Shown piece after piece: positions 8,701-16,735 of a stretch of 25,982 nt of DNA; positions within the stretch are counted from its first letter, which is position 1; each line of letters begins with the position of its first letter. Position numbers and translations under genes: made by a program. Under the pieces are notes generated by a model, which was not told the DNA's origin, did no database searches, and was given only the letters and a program-made list of their open reading frames with translations. Source of the stretch: Capniomyces stellatus (lineage: Eukaryota; Kickxellomycota; Harpellomycetes; Harpellales; Legeriomycetaceae); the NCBI GenBank assembly GCA_001661515.1, contig LUVW01000025.1:64184-90165 (forward strand). Direction: 5' to 3'.

Positions 8701-11214
8701 TGACCGCACGACCTGTACAGTGCACAGCCCTTTGTTAGGTTTGGGCTTGTTGTTGCTATTGGAGGTGCCAAAATCTTTGTTTTCAATGTTGAGTTGCAGT
8801 TCTGGCTTGGCCGTGACGTGGCCCTGCTTGTACGTGATTTCGCCAAGCGGGAAGATGTACGGCAGACTCTTTCTGTGCCTGGACTTGAGCTGCTTGGTGA
8901 AGTTCCAGCGCTGGATAAAGTGCCGCGCAACGTCGAGTGCCGGCTGCCCGCTGACCACGAGCTGCATGTCGTGCCACGGCAGGCGGGGGATTGTCTGTTT
9001 GTCAATCAGGTTCTTTTCATACATGTGCACGTCTGAAAAGTCTCTCACTCGCGGGTTGGAGTAGTCCTGGCCAACAAAAGATTCCTTGTGCACCAGAAAC
9101 TTCTCCACGCCATCCAGCCGCACCTGCTCCAATGTGCGCAACACGTTGTCGTTCGCGCGGTGACTCGCGTTGTCCCACCGCCCAAAGCATAGGTCGATCC
9201 CCCCCACAAACGCAAACTTGTTGTCCACCACCACCACCTTCTCGTGGTGCGACCACAGCATCGTTCCCCTCGCGTAGTGGTCCGGGTGCCGCTGCACAAG
9301 AATGTTTTTATGCAGCGACTCCAGCTTCTTCTTGGTGTACGCCGAGTTGATCGCCAGCGACACCTTGACCTCCTTGTATATCTGGATATATATCATCACG
9401 CCCTCCTCCGCCTTCCGCTTAAGCAGTCTGTCCAGCCGCGTGTCCTTGTGGTCCTCTGGCGGCCTCTTCAGGTACACCTCCGGCGATATCCACCACCCCG
9501 CTATGTACACTGTGTCCTTTGCCGCCTCCAGCGTGTCGCACAGCATCCAGAAGTAGTCGTCTCCGTCCACAAAGTACTGTGCGTGCGCCCACTTTCTTTC
9601 CTCCGCAAACGAGTCAAACCTCGTCTCTCTGTTCCACCCGCTTAGCCCCACCGCCTCATTGATCGAGCTGTGCATGCTCCTTATCAGCTTTTCATTGTCG
9701 CTCGTCAGCTTAATCGACCGCCGCTCGTTTTCTATCTTCAAGCTGTACCGCCTATAATGCGTTGCCACGTTGTTCTCCACCAGCGTTGTCTCAAAGCTCT
9801 TGTCAAACAGTATCACCTCCTTTGGCTCCCGGCTCCCAATCGACTCGCAGATCGCCACGTACGACTCCCTCACCACCACCCACTGCCCCTTCTTCACCTT
9901 GTTCCTATCTATTCTAAAACACCCATTGCCCCTCCTCTCTATCTTCCAGTCCATGTACCCCTCCCTCCCCTTCCACCCCAGCCCCGCCTGCAACGACATC
10001 GAGCTCAGCTCTAAAAACGCACAAATATCCGCCGACGGCCTCATCCCCATATTATTCAGCATCTTGCGCAGATACTTTTCTAGCGACGTGTGCAGCTCCT
10101 CCAACACCTTATAATACTCGTTTATACTCTTGTCCTTTCCCTGGTGGTTCATAAACCTCTTCAGCTCTATCTCATACATCTGCTGCATTGGAAACGCTGG
10201 CAGCTCCGGTGCCTTTCCCTGAAACCTCTTAATGCTCATCGATGAGTGCAGAACCAGGAAGTCCGCCGCCCGCTTATACACACAATACTCCAAGTCCCCA
10301 TACTTCACCCTCACCTTAATCTTCTTATACCCTATGTCCCTATTTGTCTCATGTGTCTCCTCCGCCCTCTCTATGTCCACCTGCACCGCATCAAATATCA
10401 CCATTGGCGCCACCCCCACACTGTCCTCTCTAAGATAGTAAAAAAACGGCGCCATCATACCACTCTCAAACAGCGGGTTTATTGCTCGTCCCTTTCTCAT
10501 CACCTCTTTCTTCTGCACCCTGCTTGCCCCCTTTGGCATCCTACTCCCCGCTACCGTCCTCGTCTTTGTAAATGCCGTCTGCACCCTTCTCTTGAACTCA
10601 TGCATGTGCCTTTCTGAGCTCGGATTGTTCTCCCTGCTCAACTGCGCCAATCCCCTCTCCCTGCTCACAACACTCGGTATCTTGCTTTCCTTATTCTCCC
10701 TTTTTTCACTGTTTTCTCCTTTTTCACTATTTTCTCTCTTTTCGCTGTCCTCCCTCTTTTCATTGTCCTCTCTCTTTTCATTGTCCTCTCTCTTTTCGCT
10801 GTCCTCCCTCTTTTCGTTGTTCTCTCTCTTTTCATTTTTCTCTCTCTTTTCGCTGCTTTTCTTGTTCTCGCCACTCCCTTCCACCCGTTTGTTACCTCCC
10901 ATCCCTTTTAAGATTCCTTTCTTTGCCTTTAGGCTTTCCTTTCTAGCTCCTCCCGTTTTGCTTTTCGCATACGGCTTTCCGCTTTTACTGATATTTGCCT
11001 CTAGCTCCTCTATTTTTTTTGCCACATTAATCCCTACTTTTGGCCCACTCTTTCTCTTCTTTTCACTTTTACTTTCCTCTTTGCCTAATGTGCTGCTCAA
11101 GTCATTAATTTCTGTAACTTTGTCAAAATCCACTTCCGGGACCCTATACTCGGCTTCCTCTTTTGTTTTTGGTGGCTCTTTCTCGCTGCTTTTCTGCACC
11201 CGTCCTCCGCTCAT
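5782..11214 (-). CDS. SPO14: Phospholipase D (Spo14/PLD1 type) with large core insertion
   Basis: The 1810-residue protein hydrolyses phosphatidylcholine to phosphatidic acid on membranes; the family acts in vesicle traffic and fungal sporulation. The start is the first ATG (11214) after an in-frame stop; a TATATAAAAA tract lies about 25-35 bp upstream. Order: basic low-complexity N-terminus with EKRE(D/N) hexapeptide repeats (about 120-175); PX domain (about 265-390); PH-like domain (about 395-530); first HKD motif H657-K659-D664 (HHEKVVVVDNKFAFVGGID); IENQFF at 869-874; YISFYSLRNYDV at 963-974; second HKD motif H1554-K1556-D1561 (IHAKVMIVDD), followed by GSANINDRSMTGNRDSE. Both catalytic motifs are intact. 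In human PLD1 and typical fungal homologues only a few residues separate the YISF..LR segment from the second HKD. Here about 570 residues of Ser/Thr/Lys-rich, His- and Gln/Thr-repeat sequence are inserted. The usual PLD C-terminus is present (DPLSEKFQDLW, AANNMSIYRSVFRCVPD). The 5.4-kb frame needs no intron. Confidence 0.95.
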   Translation of the reverse strand: MSGGRVQKSSEKEPPKTKEEAEYRVPEVDFDKVTEINDLSSTLGKEESKSEKKRKSGPKVGINVAKKIEELEANISKSGKPYAKSKTGGARKESLKAKKGILKGMGGNKRVEGSGENKKSSEKREKNEKRENNEKREDSEKREDNEKREDNEKREDSEKRENSEKGENSEKRENKESKIPSVVSRERGLAQLSRENNPSSERHMHEFKRRVQTAFTKTRTVAGSRMPKGASRVQKKEVMRKGRAINPLFESGMMAPFFYYLREDSVGVAPMVIFDAVQVDIERAEETHETNRDIGYKKIKVRVKYGDLEYCVYKRAADFLVLHSSMSIKRFQGKAPELPAFPMQQMYEIELKRFMNHQGKDKSINEYYKVLEELHTSLEKYLRKMLNNMGMRPSADICAFLELSSMSLQAGLGWKGREGYMDWKIERRGNGCFRIDRNKVKKGQWVVVRESYVAICESIGSREPKEVILFDKSFETTLVENNVATHYRRYSLKIENERRSIKLTSDNEKLIRSMHSSINEAVGLSGWNRETRFDSFAEERKWAHAQYFVDGDDYFWMLCDTLEAAKDTVYIAGWWISPEVYLKRPPEDHKDTRLDRLLKRKAEEGVMIYIQIYKEVKVSLAINSAYTKKKLESLHKNILVQRHPDHYARGTMLWSHHEKVVVVDNKFAFVGGIDLCFGRWDNASHRANDNVLRTLEQVRLDGVEKFLVHKESFVGQDYSNPRVRDFSDVHMYEKNLIDKQTIPRLPWHDMQLVVSGQPALDVARHFIQRWNFTKQLKSRHRKSLPYIFPLGEITYKQGHVTAKPELQLNIENKDFGTSNSNNKPKPNKGLCTVQVVRSGSEWSVGIRPENSIHTAYCQLIANAKHIVYIENQFFISNASSNDQIVKNRIAEAMVSRIIRASHEKTKFKIIVLIPLYPAYEGDVRAGTAATMRTIMDRQFQSISRGPHSIRSQLILNGIDMDDYISFYSLRNYDVIAKLPVAKPMRKNTKFAATTTSRDLSAKTANEAVVDKTETEAGVPVTMATSKSNNNAEKETKKDADRVNILDEFGDTRLEPSRSQSDARGGLHNVAGDRPGSVKSAVLSVKSAVGLIKSVASSVKSAVGLAGNAGTTVSSAESSDGMQFRNSSAHPSSAKLLPSFSFSKLRATKPPESSTKIPKVNKTKTFVKANLNNFLRLKPAYGFTHKHTHRHTHSHTRGLPRGRSLSIHSDDEGEVNNVASTAVRSSLDIDFCMENRPEGGNHGEKYRKHRSGINYVGSGFGAFNAPLQKNLGALSKRIFTQPKLRRTSSASSPSSLSSGSLDASSIGSSEQIDMQDVDDYLKPKRNLFLESKRKSEFDPTSRISSHYPEHQTPFLRPFSRPPASQNAVERRLKQFSHRRKTSFSNNDLYSFYIDSEYPIGSQELSFDEFKPASTTEPKNRATSTSHANNSTTHNRLDQPPAEITYPKLDNEAKNTQPITGKLGTVAEESRESEIEDMILGENSGKAILTIHKVEPKTDETTKAQPQPQPQLQPQTESETKTKTQTKTQTQTQTQTQTQTLTKPIVQLVSEQVYIHAKVMIVDDKYVIMGSANINDRSMTGNRDSELACIIEDTELVDSFMDGKPYKAARFAHSLRMTLCHEHLGIPFDKVSFYEKLARLPAQAANTGNSGDQTRGSGADSGDRTNAEAIDPDSLIIMDPLSEKFQDLWTSTAANNMSIYRSVFRCVPDNLIKSFDDYKKFVFPSSHKVPYGHTSSRRLSNKHYSIHSSQENDIIQKLFDINNSNDFHLEALQHLSEIRGHLVPFPLEFLINENLEPKITETENYIPTEVFT
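6580..8287 (-). other. Segment encoding the ~570-residue PLD catalytic-core insertion
   Basis: The segment encodes about residues 977-1545. It contains, in order, a Lys/Ala/Ser region with repeated VKSAV-type units, a His/Thr run (HTHRHTHSHT), Ser-rich stretches (SSASSPSSLSSGSLDASS), a PQPQPQLQPQ run and a (QT)n run. It is open in frame throughout, so it is not an obvious retained intron. No domain was recognised and disorder is likely. Its position between the conserved LR segment and the second HKD motif is seen directly. Confidence 0.8.
6598..6712 (-). repeat. Hexanucleotide coding repeats (QT)n and (PQ)n in PLD
   Basis: Tandem 6-bp units (ttgagt/ttgcgt at about 6602-6650 and ggttgg/agttgg at about 6676-6710, plus-strand reading) encode a Thr/Gln-Thr/Lys run and a Pro-Gln run on the minus strand, just before the second HKD motif. 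These should be length-variable. Confidence 0.85.
10691..10856 (-). repeat. 18-bp coding repeat (EKRED/N-S/N) in the PLD N-terminus
   Basis: About nine imperfect 18-bp units encode the hexapeptide EKRE(D/N)(S/N), a charged and probably helical or disordered segment ahead of the PX domain. Neighbouring units are nearly identical at the DNA level, which indicates recent tandem expansion. Confidence 0.85.
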
Positions 11215-14200
11215 ACTTTCCAATATTATACCGCGCTCTTCTTTTTATATAGCAAACCTTGTATTATGCTTTTCGAATCCTGTGTATATTCCATAGACCC
11301 GATCCTAATCGCCAATTACTTGCTTAAAAACACCCTCCCTTCCCGTTTACTCTTTATAAATTACTTTGATTGTTGTTGTTTTTTGTTTATCGACTTAATT
11401 TATTTCTGTTTAATAACATTAACGGCAAACAACAGTCTCCAATCTTGCTGACATTCGATATTTCCTAACTTGCTCTCCAAGCTTCTGGCCCTTCCGGCTT
11501 TTATTGACACCGTATTGTTTGTCTGTTTTGTATCAACAGTGATAATATCAGTTCCAATAAAATAAAAACAGCCAATATTTCAACTATTCAAACTCCTTGG
11601 CTTTAAGTCAAAACAACTATTTAAATCCTTTCAGCTGTATTGGTACAAATTACTCTACATTCAATAACATTACTAGCATACATAAGCTTCCAAGTTTCCA
11701 AGTCTTTTGCTTCCTTGGTAGAGTCTATTTTGTTTATAGTCTTATTCACACCTCTCTAAAGTCTTTACAGTTTTATTAGTGTTTCCTCTTGCAAAAATAA
11801 AAATAAAGAAAAAAAAGCGTAGGAACTTTATTCACCACTAATTACTGCTTTTCACAATAAGCTTATGTTTATTGGGATAAACAATTCCTGCAATTTTTTA
11901 TGCAGGTTCGACTTGTTCGTCATGTTTTGAATAGAAAAAATCACGGATAATACTTCCAGTAACAAAACCTCGTTGCTTTATTTGAGTTAATCCCTTGCAG
12001 TTTTATGCCATGTGTTTCGGAGTTTTTCACTTCATTAATTCAAAATTACATTGTTTCAGTTAGTTGTATAATCCAATTCGGGATGATTAATTCTGATTCG
12101 CAGTGCTTTTTTTTAATCGCTTTGCTAACCTGATTTTAAGGTTTAATGGTCCTTATTTTGGCACTTTTTATTTATTGTGTTAATTTTTATTTATCGCGTT
12201 ACCTTTTATTTATTATTGTTAAAATAGCATCATCCCAAGTTTCAATTTATCTTTTGCCCTTGAAGAATGTTTAAAACCATCCAATCAGTTTGTACAAAAC
12301 TACCCAATTTACCAAACTAGCTTTCAAGCCTTCAATAAAATGAAAAATAAAAACCTGTCACCATTAAACATAAACCCACGACATCGCTCGATTATAGTTT
12401 TAAAGTTTGCGTTTTAAGACATACCCCAAATTGTTTTTTCTCTATTGAACTGCATGGCTTTAATGTGTTCTGAATCAAAATTTCAATAACCAAGCTCTCT
12501 AAATGTTGAATTTGACCCCCAATCCCTCACATTCGCAATCTCCACCTTCATCTCCCCATAAATAACAAACATTCTGAACCAAAGTCATTTCAAATGCCTA
12601 GTATATTACAACATCCCAAGCCTTAGCTCCGGGTTGTAACAACAACTGCCGTAAGGTCAGTACGGCATATAGCGTTTTGTTCAATACATGATTCACTTTG
12701 TATGTCCACACTTGTAATACCACACCCACCACCATCATACTCCTCTGCCCATAACTGTAAACCAAAATTTTACAACTAAAACGTGCAAAGTCTATCATTA
12801 CTCCAATTCAACCAAACTTTTCCCTCTTTCCTTCTTTCCCTCTTTTCCTTATCGAGCTCACAATTATTCAACACACCCTTGGTTAGCATGGCTAACTAAA
12901 TTATTTTATAAAAAAAAATATCTACCACAACTAATAACAAACATCCAATCTTCCTCATGACAAAACTTTTGCTATTAGTTTTGTGAAAGAATTTACGGAA
13001 TTGGTATCACGTTTTTTCTATTTTATTGGGTTTTTATTAACCTACAAGCTACTTCTCGCCATTTAATGTGAATTTTTAAACGGCGTACAAGGTTGATTAT
13101 TAATAGAGCGGAGAGTGTATAATTTTTAACGATCAAATATTTTTTTAAAAAAATAGGTTGTTTTCTTTTCCAAGCTCGATTATTTAACGAATCAGTCTAA
13201 CCAGTTTTTGGTATAACCATGGTGTATTTTTAAACAAAATAATAAATCACAATTAATAATGCCAAAATTTTAATTTGGGAAAAAATAACCAGTGAAAAAT
13301 TGTATGCGCGAGTAAGCTTATAAAATCTGCAACGGTTTATTATATAACGTCAATAAGTAGTTACAAAAACATAGACGGAGGCTAAAAATAACCCTACCTA
13401 ATATAGCGGCTGTAACTAAACAAAAGCACAGAATTGTCAAGCTACAATCTCATTTCAGTTAAAAAATAAAGATTTTATCCAACATTAAATAGCGAAAAGC
13501 CTAAACAATTTAAGTCCCACTCAAGCTCACAATAGAATTTTTTTTTTGGTAGGTGTTGGCACTTTACCAAAATCTAAAAAGGTCTGTGTGTAACCGAACC
13601 TTATTAAATATATTGAACGCTGGGTTACTTTTGGTGTGGTTATTTTTGGATACCAACCGATTTCACGGGTTTTGACGTTTGTAAAGCCATCACTGGCAAC
13701 ATTTACTTGAATCGAAACAGCCTCCAAGCGCATGTTCATATTTATACGAGCTCCACGACTAGTATAAAGCAGTTCCAGGCAAGCCAACGAGTTGCTGAGA
13801 ATAATTGAGGTACCGATGTTGGTAGCTTTGTATTAAAGTAGAAGATTCGGGATGGTATTATCGGGTACAATGCTGCTCTTTTATGTCCAGCTCTATTTTT
13901 ATGTTACATAGTTATATTGAACAGCCATCATACTGAAAAGACCGAAAATTAAATGGTTGGGCTAGAATAATTTGATTTGGTAGTAAGACCAAACAGAGAA
14001 TTGATAGAAAAAGAAAACTGAATTGGTAACTCAGAGCACTAAATATTAGAGGCGTATAAAGTGCAAAAGCGCTGAACATGGAGCTGATTTAGATGAAGAT
14101 ATGATAGGGAGGGAGGAGGAGGGTGTATGTGTGGATGGGATGAACTGTAGGATTAAAATTTTGAGACTCAGCGGAGATTGCAACGGGGTTTTCGAACGTC

Positions 14201-14866
14201 TAGTTGCAAGTAATTGTAGAATGAATGAGGGTAGAATCTGTTTGTATTTATATTTTTAGTACAAAGTTTTTTTTTTATTGAAAAAAGGAATGTGTCGAAA
14301 ATAAAACCAGTACATTTAATTAACAATTACGTAACAAAATTATCTAAGATTTATAAAAGCGTCGGTTTTTGGAAATGTTTTGGTATAAAATAAGTCTAGT
14401 TTGTAAAATATAGAGGTTTATTACTAAAACTTGCAAAATTGTTTTTTCAGCGAGGCAAGGAAAAAGAAAGAAAAAAATAGCTTACTAGAGCCAAATACGG
14501 TGGAAATAAACAAAATGGAAAAGAATATAACAGCCAAGTTAGCTTTTCAAAAAAAAAGAGAAAGAAAAGAAAATGAAGGTTTGGTGATTGATAGTATTTA
14601 AGCAAACACAAATAACCATGGCTTTTTTTATTTTTTTTATGATCAAACTCGAAACTTTAGCATTAGAAAATCTCCCATAAACTACTCTACGAAACCCGTC
14701 AAAGGAAATAAAACAAACTTCCTAAACGCAAAAGTAAAGGATAAAATAGTTTAAAAAAAAAGCCAAGCCTTAATTATATACAGCACCACAGTGTTCACTT
14801 AAGAATAAAAAAGAGCAACGACAGCAGCAACGTGATAAAAAAAAAAGGAACAGAAAGCAAATCACA
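11215..14866. other. 3.65-kb AT-rich gene-poor divergent intergenic region
   Basis: This lies between the divergently transcribed PLD (-) and the secreted acidic protein (+). It is AT-rich with many A/T tracts. The only protein-like piece is the open stretch at 13527-13832 (minus). No tRNA, rRNA, terminal repeats of a transposon or CRISPR-like array was recognised. It must hold the promoters of both flanking genes and could hold non-coding RNAs that cannot be seen by eye. Confidence 0.6.
13527..13832 (-). other. Protein-like open stretch, possible exon or gene relic
   Basis: A stop-to-stop frame of about 100 codons on the minus strand has a more balanced codon and amino-acid composition than the AT-rich surroundings. 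It includes segments such as SNSLACLELLYTSRGARI and FGYTQTFLDFGKVPTPT. There is no good ATG start and no recognised family. The alternating hydrophobic/polar pattern suggests beta strands. It may be an exon of an unseen gene, a decayed gene, or chance. Confidence 0.2.
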
Positions 14867-16012
14867 ATGAAGGCATCAGTAATAACAAATACAATCGGTC
14901 TTTTTGTGGTATTGGCAACACAAGGACTTTCTCTACCAATAGCCAAGAGTGCCAATGGGTTAGCAGCAGTTAACCATGGTATGTTAACAAAAAATCAAAA
15001 GGTAGCAGCACTAACCAGCACCAATACAAGAGCTGCAACAAAAAAGAACAAAAGACTCGACGACAAGCTTGACAACTTTAATGATGATGAACCTGAAGGC
15101 TTTAATGATGAGGATGATGAACCTGAAAGCTTTGATGATGAGGATGTTGATGAGGATGTTGATAGTGTCAATGATGAGGATGTTGACGAGGACGTTGATC
15201 AGAGTGTTGCTGAGGGCGTTGATGAGGATGTTGACGAAGACGTTGATGAGAGTGTTAATGAGGATGACGGCGATGAGGATGTTGATGGCGATGTTGATGA
15301 GAGTGTTAATGAGGATGACGGCGATGAGGATGTTGATGGCGATGTTGATGAGAGTGTTGAAGAGGATGTTGATGATAACGCTGATGAGGATGAGGATGAA
15401 CAACCATTGAATTTCGATATAGTCAACGATGTTGAAGAAGATGAAAATGAGGATGAGAATAATGAGTTGAATGAATTGTTCAAAACCAGAATTGAAGGTT
15501 TATCAGGGTTTATTGAGATTGAGGAAGATATAGTTATGCCACACAGAGAATCAGAGAAAGTCACCATAAACACAATCAACTCAAGTGGAGTTACTGGAAG
15601 CACTTTAACTAGCACAGGAACTTTAGCGACTAGAAATATAAAAGACACGAAAAAAACAGCAACAACTACTAACATAGCAACCACCAAAGCAACATTAACT
15701 ACTTCTACGATGACTTTGGTAAAGACGATAGCTTCGTCAAACGTAAATAGCGGGTTGACAACATCAGCTGAGAGCGCAACGGCAACGGCAACAACAACAA
15801 AGTCGTTTGGGACTGTTACTGATAAATTGGTGGAATCAAAGGAGACAAATGATGATGATTCGTGTGCTGGGGTCAAGTATGAGTGTCGTGGCAAAAACAT
15901 GCCGTTCTTTTACCAGTGCAACCATGGAATGATGATGAAGAGACCATGTGGAGATGGGACTGTGTGTGTACAAGATAACAACTCTGTTTACTGTGGATGG
16001 CCAGAGAAATAG
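14867..16012 (+). CDS. Secreted acidic repeat protein with CBM19-like chitin-binding tail
   Basis: The 381-residue protein starts at the first ATG, MKASVITNTIGLFVVLATQG, a clear signal peptide (cleavage probably near LSLPIA). Residues about 65-210 are extremely acidic, built from DEDVDE/SVNEDDGDEDVDG repeats. Residues about 220-325 are Thr/Ser-rich and probably O-glycosylated. The last 50 residues hold six cysteines in a pattern CAGVKYEC...YQC..RPC...GTVC...YCGWPE, which resembles the fungal chitin-binding CBM19 module that ends with GTVC...CGW. An extracellular, wall- or chitin-associated role is inferred; no catalytic domain is present. The acidic part could bind calcium or other cations, but this is speculative. 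The minus-strand frame at 15199-15900 across the same repeat is a mirror of the GAT/GTT codon bias and is not a gene. Confidence 0.85.
   Translation: MKASVITNTIGLFVVLATQGLSLPIAKSANGLAAVNHGMLTKNQKVAALTSTNTRAATKKNKRLDDKLDNFNDDEPEGFNDEDDEPESFDDEDVDEDVDSVNDEDVDEDVDQSVAEGVDEDVDEDVDESVNEDDGDEDVDGDVDESVNEDDGDEDVDGDVDESVEEDVDDNADEDEDEQPLNFDIVNDVEEDENEDENNELNELFKTRIEGLSGFIEIEEDIVMPHRESEKVTINTINSSGVTGSTLTSTGTLATRNIKDTKKTATTTNIATTKATLTTSTMTLVKTIASSNVNSGLTTSAESATATATTTKSFGTVTDKLVESKETNDDDSCAGVKYECRGKNMPFFYQCNHGMMMKRPCGDGTVCVQDNNSVYCGWPEK
15245..15346 (+). repeat. 51-bp direct duplication in the acidic domain
   Basis: Two identical 51-bp units (15245-15295 and 15296-15346) encode DESVNEDDGDEDVDGDV twice; a truncated third copy begins at 15347. 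Shorter GATGAGGATGTT-type units surround it. Exact identity indicates a recent duplication, or an assembly artefact. Confidence 0.95.
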
Positions 16013-16735
16013 AAGCGAGATGTAATTGAGTGAATATCAGCTATATATTTTTCAAGTTTGATAATTAGAATACTTTTTTTTCTTTCTTTCTGTGTATTAA
16101 AGAAAATAGCTGAAATGGTAATTTTTTTTAAAAAAAAAAAAAAAGTAAACGTTTTCTAGTGGAAATAAAGATAATTGGCAGAAATATGTTAAATTTTTAA
16201 AAAGTAAATCGAAAAATAAAGAAAAAATAGAGGGTAAATTGTTGCGAATTAAAGCAAAAGTAAAACGTTTATTTTGTTAAATCGTCATTCTGAAATCAAG
16301 AATTTACGGGATATAATTAAGAAAAAAAAAGCAAAAAAGAAAAAACAAGTTAAATATGAAATGAAGGAAAAAAAAAAAAGAAAGAAAAAAAAAAGTAAAC
16401 AAAAGAAAGTGAAAAAAGTTCAAAAGAAAAAAGTGAAGAAATAATAATAAATTAAAGGAAAAAAAGAGGTAAAATTAAACAGAGTTGGTACTAAAGAGAT
16501 AAAGCAAGAAAAGCAACAAAGTTGGTAAAGTTGGTAAGGTTGACTAATTTTTTTTCAATGCTTGCTTTTTTTTACTTTTTTTCTTTTTTTTTTTCTGTTT
16601 AAAATTTGAAATTTAAATTGACACCTTTTATTAAATCGAGATAGAAAATCAAATAAACAAAGGAAGAAAAGAAAGGAAAAGAGAGGAAAAGGAATAGTAA
16701 TAAAGAAAAGAATAGATAGAATAAAAGAGAATAAG
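16013..16735. other. AT-rich intergenic region
   Basis: This 723-bp spacer between the secreted-protein gene and the Nup155 gene has long A and T tracts (for example around 16122-16144 and 16366-16392). It includes the Nup155 5' leader, which is purine-rich (AAAGAGAGGAAAAGG) in the last 80 bp before the ATG. No gene was seen. Confidence 0.7.

Noticed and set aside
6553..11296. Numerous plus-strand frames of 60-234 codons across the PLD gene
   Set aside because: They are antisense shadows of a well-supported conserved gene; the 10592-11296 frame is the complement of the EKRED repeats.
11265..11915. Possible tRNA T-loops (TTCGAATCC near 11273, GGTTCGACTT near 11905)
   Set aside because: No flanking T-stem, anticodon arm or acceptor stem could be folded around them by eye.
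12598..12798. 66-codon minus frame in the gene desert
   Set aside because: No recognisable motif and too short to support; it might be part of a relic but the evidence is insufficient.
11215..14866. Transposon or retroelement in the large gene-poor stretch
   Set aside because: No terminal repeats, target-site duplications, reverse transcriptase or transposase motifs were seen.
15011..15900. Long minus-strand frames (130 and 233 codons) across the acidic repeat gene
   Set aside because: They result from the GAT/GAG/GTT codon bias of the plus-strand gene and consist of Ser/Thr or Ile/Asn runs with no domain.
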